Positions 47,781 to 60,000 of a stretch of DNA of 64,000 nt are shown here, piece after piece. Under the pieces are notes generated by a model. The model worked only from the letters and a program-made list of their open reading frames with translations. It searched no databases and had not been told where the DNA came from. The DNA comes from Strix aluco (Eukaryota; Chordata; Aves; Strigiformes; Strigidae). Location: NCBI RefSeq assembly GCF_031877795.1, contig NC_133935.1, forward strand, positions 53,511,330 to 53,575,329, written 5' to 3'. A program made the translations under genes and the position numbers. The first letter of the stretch is position 1; each line of letters begins with the position of its first letter.

Positions 47781-50043
47781 GCCGCCGCCGCTTCCCCGTG
47801 GCCTCCAGGCGGCCTGGCCGCGCAGGGTGGGGAGGCGAGTGGCTGCCCATCCTAAAGGAGTCAGGGCCTCGTTTGTAACTCCGGTGCGGCGGGGACACGG
47901 GCGTTGAAACTTAAACGGGCCGGCTTTGCCTCGGTGGGGGGTCTCTCCGGCGTGAGCCGCGGCCTCGGGGCCGGCGCGGCGCTCGCTGCCGGGCGGGCCC
48001 GCGGTGCTGCTGGGTGCTCGCCTGCTTTGCTGGCACTCGGCCAGGCCCCTGGGCAATGCGGCTGCTCCCCTGGGGAGTCGCTGGGGCAAGGCAGCCCTCG
48101 GGTGTTGGGCAGGGCAAAGGAAGGCCCTGGTGTTGAGGCTCAAATAAAACTGCCTTAAAGGGTTTGAATGCAGTACTGCAAAGGAGTCTGCTGTCAACGC
48201 GTGGATTAAGGTCGTTGCGAAGCTGTGTGTGGCCAGCAGTGTTAGGCTGGTGGCTAACAGGAGCAGGCATACATTATATGCTTGTGCAAGACGCTTTAAA
48301 AAGGCAGAAAGCAAACAGCTAGATTTAGTATTAGATTTTCACTTGTATAAGAGTATTATTTACTTACTGATAGCAAAAAAGAAAAGTTGAAGAGATTGCA
48401 GTGTAGTTTATTGTATCTTTTGAAGAATTGTTCTAGGTGCCATTGGCCAGGGTGTACTGGGCTGTATGGAATATTTGGTGTGCCCATGCCCAGGTTTCAT
48501 AAAATCAACTGACTGAATATTGCAGAGACGGTTTGGTATGGGACAACAGTTGTAAGTGGAAAAAAAATGTAATAAACACCTAAATTGGAAGTATGATGAA
48601 AAATATGATTGTTTGGCTTTACTTAAAGCTTTTTTTTACTTTGTTTCAAATTGACCAACTATTTAGAAGACTTTTAGAAAAATATGTTGCTAAGGTTAAG
48701 CATGTTACCACTTGCGTACAGGAGGTAACTCGGGAGAAGCACAACTGGTCCATCAGGGTATCTTACACAGCTGCTTACTCCTGAGGATGAGAAAACCCTT
48801 CTGCTTTGGTAGCATTACTTCACTAGTAATCATGCAGTGTGTTTTTCCATCTTTATGAGATTCTTGTCCATAATTATGGACAGCACGTTGTATTGCAGAA
48901 GTCATTAGCTTTGTTTGTCCCATAAATCTTTATGTTTCTATGCTTTTAGGTCATTGTCTTAATGGATGTTAAAAATAAATAAAAAAATCTAGTCCTTTTT
49001 CTCTCTTAAAAAATTTTGTGTGTAGTATCTCTAAATAGCTTATTTATCCTTATGTGAGGGTTGTAACTGATCATGAAGCTCTTTCAGTCAGGAGGTTATA
49101 GTTCTTGAGCATTCATAGCTTTCTTTATCTAAGTTTGTATTTGGTTCATCATAAATTACTTAATCATTATTGTTCAAAATATGTTTGCTTCATTCTTTAA
49201 ACATTTTGTGCACAAATGTGGGGTTTTTTTCTGAACTGTAGCCAAGAATTTTTTTAAGGTTACTTTTTACTTCTGACTTGATATTTCTGTGATAATAAAA
49301 TGCCTTTCACTTAAGACACTAAAATTGAGAGCAAAATTTATGAAGGCTATTCAGTATTAATAATTATTAATTCTTTTTTATTATTCTTTATTAATAATTA
49401 TTAAACAGTATTTTAGGGACTTGGGAGGGCTACAGGTGTGTACAAAGAGCACATTCAAAGAATATTCTGGACTTGTAATTCAGTAGACTTCGTAATAAAA
49501 CACCTCATGGGTTTACTCGTTCCTGTCTTAAAAATTGTACATATTTAAGCATACTTACTTGTAGGAGCCAAAAGTGCTTCTGGGAGTTGGTTTGTTAGAT
49601 GTATTGTTTCTGTTCAGATACAAGGCAGCATGTATATCTTAATTGGTTTTGTTTAGTTAAAACTTAAATGTTAATGTGTTAAATTTTTCTTCATTCTGTT
49701 GTCTGGGAAACACTGCAGAAGTTGCTTTAGACTATGATCACCTTGTTACCACTTTCATGGTTTTCATTGGCTTGTTGGGCCCTTTACCTTTCACTTAGTT
49801 AGGAAAGGGTGACTTACTGTTTGTTCTGGTATACTTTGTTTTATCTAAATAACATGACTTCTTGTAATTTTTTCAAAGACATTTAAATTGTGTTTCTTAG
49901 CCTCTTACTATTTAACATTCCTACTATGCTACTAGGCAGCCTGTCTTGCATGTAAGTTAGACTTCTTCATTTTGAAGTAGCTAGCTTCCTTCAGTACATA
50001 CTTTCAAGTTCTCTTTAGAAAGTTTTTCCTTGAAATTTGGCAG
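47781..50043 (+). other. Presumed RPAP3 5' UTR/intron 1
   Basis: GC-rich up to about 48.15 kb, then AT-rich. No coding exon was found. The acceptor at its end is TTGGCAG. Confidence 0.55.
49357..49404. repeat. Two copies of a 14-bp palindrome
   Basis: TTAATAATTATTAA at 49,357-49,370 and again at 49,391-49,404. The pair is flanked by CAGTATT on both sides. Intronic. Confidence 0.85.
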
Positions 50044-50202
50044 ATTACAATGAGCGCACCAAATAAAGCTCTGGAACTACAGCTGCAAATGAAGCAAAAT
50101 GCTGAAGAGCTGCAGGATTTTATGAGAGAATTGGAGAGCTGGGAAAAAGATATTAAAGAAGTGGATTCTGAACTAAGGAAACAGAGTGGTGTCCCAGAAG
50201 AG
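50044..50202 (+). CDS. RPAP3: RPAP3 first coding exon
   Basis: Coding from the ATG at 50,050; 51 codons, [16 protein letters not shown] onward, mostly helical and charged. Six 5' UTR bases precede the ATG in this exon. Donor GTAAAA; phase 0. Confidence 0.94.
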
Positions 50203-53200
50203 GTAAAAATCACAAGTCCAGTGTCAATATTAATTCAGCGATCCATAATGCAATAGTTTATAGTAATTACTTTTAGCTTCAGCAAAAGTGCACGTGTTGA
50301 CTTAAAATATCTGGATAGAAGGTACGAGATAACCCAGCTGACTCGTTCCTCATCTGAAGCAGACCAAAGATTCCTCTGTAAACTGTTCCAGCAACAGCTG
50401 TGGGGCAGAGGCCTCTGGAGGTGATGGGCCAGTAAATTTTTAATCACTTCCAGGTAAAGCTAGGAGAATATTTCTGTTTGCAACATCAGTATCACTTATT
50501 TATTAGTGACTTTTAATGTATTGGTGGGATACTTCAGTGATACTCTGCAGCGAGTTGTCTTCTAAAACTTAGCAATTATTACATGTATGACATAAAGTTG
50601 TTATTATTGAAAGATTTATACTTGCTGTCCGTAGTGGTTTTGTAGAGTTCCTGAGAACAGCTTGCTGGATGGATTTCTAAAATAAAACTAGCCAGTGATA
50701 CAGATACCATATCTAAATATAGGTGCTATAGATTCTTCAATACAAGTGACTTTCACACATCTGTTTTATAATATATTACTTATTTCAATTTAGAATTTGC
50801 CACCAATTCGAAACAAGACTTTTAAGAAAAAGAAGAAAAGCAAAAGTAAAGTCCCTTCAAAGATAACCACTGAGGAAAACAAGAAAAACAAGATCAAGTC
50901 TTACGATTATGAAGCATGGGGAAAACTTGATGTGGTGAGTCAGAATATTTGCTTGTTAACTGAGTCTTGTCCCCGGTTGATTCTGTCTTAAATAAGATTT
51001 TCTTACAGTGCTGAGAGTTCAGTCCACAGGTCAGTATCTTGCTGTGCTGAGTACTGTATGAACATAGAAAGTAGCTTTCTTCCAAAAAGGTAGTGTTTAA
51101 AATTTGGCATATTGAGAAATACTAGTTTTCTATTGACTCTGCTCTCATTCAGCAGATTGAATTTGACTTTAAGGGGGGAAAAAATGGTTTAATGATAGAT
51201 CTGTTAAAGTCATAACTTAATAGAATATAAGACTAAACACAGCTGGCACTATTAGAGAATAGATCTTTTACTTTTGAAGTGTGGAATACTCCTCGGAAAA
51301 GAGGACTTAAGCAGAGATTTTTCAGAATGCACTGCTAGTTCTGCTAAAGTTTTGCTTGATTTATTTTGTATTGTTAAATTATAATGAAGATAATCTTTTT
51401 TATCTGATTTCAGGATAAAATACTTGAAGAACTTGATAAAGAAGATAGTACTCATGATTCTGTATCTCCAGAATCAGACTCTGAGGAAGATGGAATCCGT
51501 ATAGATGCAGAAAAAGCTCTTGCGGAGAAGGAAAAGGTTATAGCGTTGTAACTGTTTGTTATACTCAGTATTGGAGCCAGTTCTGTTTAATATCTTTATC
51601 AGTGATCTGGATGAGCAAATGGAGTGCACCCTCAGTAAGTTTGCAGACGACACCAAGTTGGGCAGGAGTGTTGATCTGCTTGAGGGTAGGAGGATTCTTA
51701 CAGAGGGATCTGGACAGGCTGGAGCAGTGGGCTGAGGCCAGTTTTGTGAGGTTCAACAAGGCCAAGTGCCGGGTCCTGCACTTGAGACACAACAGCCCCA
51801 TGCAATGCTACAGGCTTGAGGAAGAGTGACTGAAAGCAGCCCAGTGGAAAAGGACCTGGGGTTGTTGGTTGACAGCCGGCTGAATATGAGCTAGCAGTGT
51901 GCCCAGGGTGGCCAGAAAGGCCAGCAGCATCCTGGCTTGTATTAGAAATAGCGTGGCCAGCAGGACTAGGGAAGTGATCTTACCTCTGTACTTGGCACTG
52001 GCGAGGCTGCACCAAATTTGAGTACTGTGTTCAGTTTTGGGCCCCTCACTTCAAGAAAGACATTGAGGTGCTAGAGTGTGTCCAAAGAAGGGCAACAAAG
52101 CTGGTGAAGGGTCTAGAGCACAAGTCTTGTGAGGAACAGCTGAGGGAACTGGGGTTATTTAGCCTGGAGAAAAGGAGGCTCAGGGGAGACCTTATTGAGG
52201 AGGTTGTAGTGAGGTGGGTGTCAGTCTCTTCTCCCAAGTAATACGCAATAGGATGAGAGGAAATGGCCTCAAGTTGTGCCAGGGAGGTTTAGATTGGATA
52301 TTAGGAAAAATTTCTTCACCAAAAGGGTTGTCAAGCATTGGAACAGGCTGCCTAGGGAAGTGGTGGAGTCACCATCCCTGGGAGGTATTTAGAAGATGTG
52401 TAGATGTGAGATGTGGTGCTTAGGGACATGGTTTAGTGGTGGACTTGGCAGTGTTAGGTTAACAGTTGGACTTGATCTTAAAGGTCTTTTGCACATAAAT
52501 GATTCCGTGATTTGCAAAGTAGCAAGTTAGATATAGGAACTTCTGTAGTTTCTTTTAAAAGGTTGTGGACTGAAACTACACTTCTGGTGGAAGAATTGCC
52601 TGTTAGGAATGTTCTGTGTTTGTTTTCCTACCCATTATTCCAACATGCAAAATTCTCACTGCGTTTCTCTTTCTTCCCATCACCAGTTGCAGCAAACCTT
52701 GTCAGACTCTGCTTAATGTGCATTTATGATGATTAACGTATTAGTGGTTTTTTGGTTTGAGAAGTTGGATTGCTGTATAGAATTGCCATGGGGATCAAAC
52801 TGGTGTTTACCTCAACGCAAGGTCTGAATGCCCCAGACTAAATCACTCATAATTTAAGATTAGTTCCTTTGCAAGGCCACTACATCTGGGAATGATGGGC
52901 GAACTTGTATGTCTTCCCTGCCTTGCAAGTTCAGTTTTACCTTATTTTGCAAGTAGAATACAGCAAGACCTATCTCATCCTTCGTTGTCATGTGAGATAG
53001 GCAAAGCTGGTTGTGTGACAGCTTCTGTAGTTCTGAGGAATTTCTTTGTTTACAAGCAATCACCTAACACCATCTGTCAGTCCATACTTTTCTGTAGTAG
53101 AGTTTCTTAGGGTTTTTTTGTCTGCATGGGTGACATCTGCTGCCTTTCCCTGCTGCAGTAGAAATTCCCTGAGGTATAATCTGCAGTCTACACTGAGGAA

Positions 53201-54040
53201 TTGAAATGTCTTTGACCATTATTATCTTGGCTGCAGTGAAGCAGGTAAGGGCACACAAGATAAAAGTTTTGTCCCAAAGAAGGCAGAAATGAGTATATTT
53301 ACCTTGGAAAGCAAAGATGCCCAATCTAGTTGCTAAAAAACCCCCCAAAATAATTCGGTAATTCTCTATGGCAATTTACGCAGCTGTGTATGTGCTTGTT
53401 CCTGGAAATGACCTACAGATATTGAAAATGAGTATATAATAAAACTCTCTTATTGCATAAATCATGAGAAATATTTAATATAAGATACTTAGAATAAAAA
53501 AATAAATAATAGAATAAATGTTTTGCAGTAAAGCAGTACTTTAGAGATGTTAAAAATGTTTGAGCATTCTAAAATACAAGCTTTGAATTTTTTCCCCAAA
53601 AATTAATAATGTGTCTATCAATGTACAGTAATTTGCTAATAAGACTTTCTTCTATTCACAGGGTAATAACTACTTTAAACAAGGGAACTTTGATGAAGCT
53701 ATAAAATGCTACACTAGAGGGATGCATTCTGATCCGTACAATCCAGTATTGCCCACAAACAGAGCATCAGCTTTTTATAGAATGAAAAAGTAAGGCTTGT
53801 ATTGTTAAATCCTTAATCTTTTCTTTTGAATGCTACCTTCAGATTTTTTGTCTGGTTTTAAGTCTTGATTATATTATTTACCATGCTGTAATACAACCTG
53901 TGTAAGACTGCTGTTGTAACCTGCTTTGCAGTTTCAAAGTAAAATAGGAATTGCTAAGATAAGGAATCTGGTAGTCTCTCTCATCTTTTTTTCCTCTGCT
54001 TTCATGTTGGAAGTTCACGGTCTTCTGTGTTACAGTGTAA

Positions 54041-54081
<41 letters not shown>

Positions 54082-57000
54082 AAAGTTCAGTCTCTACTTT
54101 GCCTTTCAGATTCAGTGAGCTCTATTTCTAAAGCTTTAATTGTTTGGGGGAAAGAAAGGGTATAGGAGATCTCGTTGGTTATTCTTTCTATTGCAGTAGA
54201 GATTGTTGACCTCTGTTTTCCTTTCCTGTTTTTATGTATTCTGAATTGAGAGATATTTAAATACTTGTTCTGTGCCCCTTCTGAAGCATGTAAAATTTCC
54301 CCTTTAGAGAGAGCCGGTTAAGCTTCAGAGTAAGCTAACTTGATGATTTTTTGGGTTTTGTTACCTAGATGTTTCCAGACTAACTCATTCATATTTTTGA
54401 TAGGTTTTCTGTTGCAGAATCTGACTGCAATTTAGCACTTGCTTTAGATAAAAATTACATAAAGGCTTATGCCAGAAGAGGGGCTGCTCGCTTTGCTTTG
54501 AAAAATCTTCAAGGTGCTAAAGAAGGTGGGTCTTTTTAAAATTTTTTCCTTAAAATACATACAAACTGTTCATTTATCTGCTTGATTAAAGTTGGTGTGA
54601 TTTGCTTATTTGGTGTAGGAATTTAATTTTCTTTTCCTGTAAACAAAGAAATAGAATGCCATATTCTTCTGTCAAGGTAAAATTCAAGCAGCCAGTCTTA
54701 ATGATGATTAGAAGTTCTAGAATAATTCAGCTTTAAATGTTTTAGAATAATGTGTTCTTTGTAGTATCTCTAGCCTTTCAGGTAACTACAAAAAAGGGTT
54801 ATCTCAAAAGAACGCTCTTATTTTATACTCTGGTTGCTAGTCTGTAATTCCTACCTGAAACATTGTTTTCTGATCTTCTAATAGATTATGAAAAAGTTTT
54901 AGAGCTGGATGCAAACAACTTTGAAGCAAAAAATGAGCTGAAGAAAATTGATCAGGTAAGAAGACTAATAGGCCCTAACATAAATTAATACGCCCTGTTC
55001 AGTTTATATCTGTATCAACTTATAACAAGAATTGAATTCAACAAAGTCTCATGTGCTTTTACTGGTATTTGTAGTTCACTGTGGTCAAAATCTGTAATTG
55101 AGTTTCTTCTGGATTAGCCAACACGTATGCAAACACCAGTGTAATGGTAGATTAGCAGACTAAGACTGGATGTGTGAACTAACATTAATTTTTTTTTTTT
55201 AATCTTCCTTCATATGTTTTTTCTACCTCCCGTGTTAATGTTTTTTTTCAGTCGTGCTTAATATTTTGGTGCAAGATAGCTCTACATATAAGAAAATCTA
55301 TGTGTAAAGCTGACCTGTTAGACTGCTTGTAGTCCCACTGATTGCTGTGGTCTGCTAAACCACAAAGTGGGTTTAAGCCTAGCAGAACATAATACTCTAC
55401 TGCAAGTATGAACCCTTTCATGACAGGGAGGGAATGTTAGTAAATATAAGCTCACCTGTCATTACTGTGTGAATATGCTTATACCTCTTCAACTGTACTT
55501 TTGAAAGTGCTTGAAAAATTTATTTTCAGAATGAAGAACCAAAGACTCCAGTAATTGAAGATATTAATGATCTCTAAATTGGAATATATACAGACAGGTT
55601 CCATGGGTTATTTTACATTGTTTCATTTACATTGCTTCAGAAATTACATACTTTTTATTTACCAAGTAAGATTCTGACTCACAGATCCTCATAGAAATAC
55701 ATTGTCAAGAACAGTTTAGAATGATCTCTTCAGTTTACATTCAGCTTAGAACATGGGCACTTCTGTTAAAATGCTTGACAGATTTTTGCATCTTAAAAGT
55801 TTTAGAATTTATCGTAATTTATGTTCTGAAAATGCGTAAATGGAGGAATTACTTATTGTGGAAAAAAATACATCTTTGCAGGCTCTGTCATCAAGAAGTT
55901 CTGAACAAAAAGAGTTTGAAGATGTGGTCAGGCCAGAATTAACAGATGAAGAGAAGCAGCGCATTGAATACCAGCAGCAAAAGCAGAAGGCTATTACAGA
56001 GAAAGATCTGGTAAGTCACAGATTCCGGTGGAACAGGAGAGATAGCAAAGAAAAGTGTTGTGCTCTTAGCTATGCAAATGTTTAAATTAAACTTGATATT
56101 GTGTTGAACTTCATAAATACAGTATCATTGATATATCCTTAATTGTTACCCATTTTGGGCTCTGTAGGGAGGGGAGGGGGAGAGTGAAGTTCTGTCTGGA
56201 CTTTTCTGGAGGAATAATTATACAAGGTAGCTTTTACAGCCCAAATTGTATATGATAGATTTCAAATACGTAGTAAGATAAGTAGAACTTGAACTTTAGA
56301 GATCCTATTTCTCCAGTACTGTATACATCTTGATCCCTGCTTGTTCAGGTGGAGTTGTGGGCTATTTCTTGTATTTCAAACCTCTGATTATGTGGTGAAA
56401 AGTAGGTATGAAATGGACTTCAGGGAGTGCAGGCAACAATGACAATAAAAATGTATTTCTGGATACATGGTCTCGGCTCGCAGTTGGCTTATTGATTTCT
56501 CCCTCTCCCCACTGTTGCAATAAGGAAATAACATTATCGACTAAAATATAATTTCTTTCTGTTCTCTTACCTACCTATTTAACTTCTGGATTTAATCAAT
56601 ATTCAGATTTCCTATACTGGTTGTAAGAGGTAATTAGTAGGAAAAGAATGAAAGCAGAGATTAAGTAGGTAAAAGGAACAAAAGTTTGAAGAGACCACAG
56701 AAAAGAAATCTCAGTCTAGTGCAATGCTTTGTCGGTAGCAGAGTTGACTCACTGTGGGCCTGCTCCTGGCAACATGGATCCTGTCAAGTCTGAACTCTGG
56801 CCTTCGCTTTTCTGCCAGTGAGTAGAGTAGTGGCAGTGAAGATAATACATGGCTTTATATTAGTATTGAGAAGCAAAAGGTAGTTTTAGTCTCTTGGAAA
56901 CAAAAATAATTAATGTAATTTTGTTGTATGGAGCATTAATGAGAAAATAACAGGAGGTACAGGGTGGCTTATCCTGCACATCAAGAGTAAAGATAAATGA

Positions 57001-60000
57001 CAAGTTATAGACTTAAAAGTAGCAAAAATTTTTTCATACTGGAAAAAATGTAAGATTTTTTTTTGTGTCTGCCTCCAAGCTTAGATATGAAGAAATATGC
57101 CATAAATATCTGCCCTGATGTGGGAGTCCTTTGTGATCCATCTTCTTGGCATTGTGATCCTGTCTAACTCAAAATGATAAGATAAACTTATTGCACAAGA
57201 TCTTTCTCAACGCTATTCTTTTCTAACCTAAATATTACAGGGTAATGGTTATTTCAAAGAAGGGAAGTATGAGACTGCAATAGAATGTTATACCCGTGGT
57301 ATAGCAGCAGATGGCACCAATGCACTTCTGCCAGCTAACAGAGCCATGGCCTATCTAAAGATCGAAAAGTAAGTAGGATTGCATGTGCTAGACTGTTTCT
57401 TTGTTGTGAACTAGATAGAAGAACGATCCAGTAGACTTTCAGTCAGGTTAAGTTACTGCCACTCCTAATCCTCTTTAGAATTCAGTCTAGAATAAATCAT
57501 ATTGAAAACAGTAAGAGAAAAAGAACAGCTCAATATGTGTGATCTTACAATGCATTTCATATGAAATAAGTTCTGAGAGAATAAAATAGCATCAGCATGA
57601 AATTATAGTTTCTAAAGTTTGATTTTCATTTTTATGTGTGTAAAAATTCTAGATATTCACTTTTCTCAAAAGACCTGCCCAAAGCCTTATGTCTTTTTTG
57701 ACTATAAAAACCAGTCAGCTATTAAATGTTGCACTGTAAAAAGAAGTGGATTATAACTTCTCACTTCACAGGGAATGGGTAGGAACTTTTTCTGGAAATT
57801 GTCATCTTTTAAAATATTTTTCTTTAAGTCCACAAATGGAGACGTGTATGTGTATTTTTAATTAAGCTTTGTTCAAATAATCCAGTACGAAATGCATGCT
57901 TTCTAGCAAATGAGAGAAATTCCATATGACCATTTTTGAACTCTGAATTTTTTTGACTCCCTGATGGTATGGTAGTTTAAACCTTTTAAACTGGTAGCAT
58001 GAGAATTAGACAGCTGAGCATTATGTTGGTCATCTCTCCTAACATGACGTGGCTGGGTATCTGTAGAGACAATACATTGATCTCAAATTATGAGATTATA
58101 AAATAGGTTGCACAGGTAGTATTTCTGACCCAGCATTTGTAATTTAGTACTGAAGCCATAGAAGACATCATAATGCAAATAGTGTTCTCAGAGAGTCGGA
58201 GGAAGTGGTATTTTAATTGAATGACCAAGCAAGAAAATTGATTTTGTACAATAAATCAGTGTAACGTGGGGTTTTACATTTCAAAGATGATCCAAACATA
58301 AAATGCAACAGGATCTTACTGGTATTATAAACCTCTAGAACTGATAATAACTGGGGAAAAAAAAAAGTTTCCCTAAATTTAATGATACATTGAAAGAGGG
58401 GAAGAGGAATGAATGAAAATACTTTAATATGCACATAGTGGAATCGTGACCTAACATAACTGGCATGAGGAAATTTGATCTTACAGTGAAGCAAATTACT
58501 TTAATGCAAGGATATACTGACTTCTCATTCTGAAATAGTTAAGGACAAGTCATAGAAATTCAGATGGAATTTATTCTCCTATATGCTTGCTTCTCCTTAC
58601 TTGTACTTTTATTGTATGTTTGTAATGGTATTTCTGGTTTTCGGAAGTGCAAAGCTATGATGCTGACTTTTTAAGGCTATTTAATGTTTAAAGTGGACTC
58701 TGCTCTGACAGGCTTTAAGTATTTATTTTCACAGAGCAAGTGAATTTCTTTGTGATGATAAAAAGACAGCAGTGTGTCATGAGATACCAAAAGAGTTGAC
58801 TGAAATTTCAAGGTGCTGAGAAATCATATTTTATATGTTTACTTTTATTTTACATTTTAGCTCAGTGGTGTGTATATATATGTATATAAGTAATTAAAGA
58901 TCTATCTTCATATATTAATTGCTTTGGGTAGCTCTGTCTCTTCAGTTGAAACTGCCTCTTGAAACTGATTATTAATTTTGTACTAATCTTTTGCTGAGAT
59001 ATGAAGAGGCAGAAAATGACTGTACACAAGCTCTGCTCTTAGATGCCTCCTATTCTAAAGCCTTTGCCAGAAGAGGAGCTGCCAGAGTTGCTCTTGGAAA
59101 GCTAAAAGAAGCTATGGAAGGTATGACTTTGAATTAGCCTAAGTATGATACTAAGTAATAAATACATCCTGATTTTTTTATCTTCTAATAGCAATTAAAT
59201 CAACTGCTGACTAATTGAGATTATCAGTGCAAAAGTTAAGAATGGTGGGGTTTTGTTGTGTTTCGTTGAATACATATAAAACCTTTTGTGTTGGATCAGA
59301 AGACAGTTTTATGTGATATTACAACTACTGTTGCTTATGAGAAGTAGTAAGAAATAGTTTGAAAAAATGTGCTTAAAAACTAGGTCATTATATAAACATT
59401 AGGGTGACTTGCCTGCCTTTAATTAGTTTAGAGCTGTGAAAGGAAAATAGAAGATCTTAAAATTTTTCAGGAGTATTTGTAACTTGATGTCTACAGTTTT
59501 CATATGTTGTTTTTCACTCAGACTTTGAAGCTGTTCTGAAGCTGGAACCTGGAAATAAACAAGCAGTAAATGAACTCACTAAAATAAGGAATGTATGTAT
59601 ACTTGTGCTTTTTGTAAATTTTATTGTAAGCTTCTAGTAATAAAATGTTTTCATTCTTTATTATGTAATTTTTAATACATCTTATAATTATTCCTCAAAC
59701 TTTTGATCTTTTGGACAAATTACCATTTTTTTTTTTTCAGGAATTAGCTGAGAAAGAACAGTGGACTCGTCAAGAATATCCTGCAGTATTGATAAAAGAA
59801 ACAGAAATAAAAAATATAGTGAAACTGATTGATAATCCATTATACCTGAAATCAACAGTAAGTTGTTTTGTGAGTTGTTTTCTATAATGACGGGAAGAGT
59901 AGAGCTTAGAGTTAAAATCCACTTCCTTATTTATGTAGGCTGACTCCTGATAAATACATCTTGCCTGTTGAAAGCCCAAAATCTACAGATTTACTCTTTT

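Larger units (their letters stand above)
46900..48150. promoter_or_regulatory. CpG island and likely bidirectional ATP23/RPAP3 promoter
   Basis: GC and CpG content rise abruptly here against an AT-rich background. The island spans ATP23 exon 1 and the segment where RPAP3 must begin. ATP23 translation starts at 47,297 leftward; RPAP3 coding begins at 50,050 rightward after a non-coding first exon. A donor-like CAG/GTGGGG at 47,650-47,656 is one candidate end of RPAP3 exon 1. The interval 47,298-47,660 is TATA-less in appearance and holds NRF1-, ZNF143- and E-box-like motifs. The transcription start sites are inferred. Confidence 0.8.

Noticed and set aside
46875-47855. Long + strand open frame (326 codons) across the CpG island, and minus-strand frames at 47,242-48,314
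   Set aside because: GC-rich sequence has few stop codons. The frames are antisense or alternate to ATP23 exon 1 and run through the pentanucleotide arrays; the peptides are low-complexity Arg/Pro/Gly.
48593-48784. 63-codon frame in RPAP3 intron 1
   Set aside because: No family resemblance, and no donor/acceptor pair that would place it in the RPAP3 frame.
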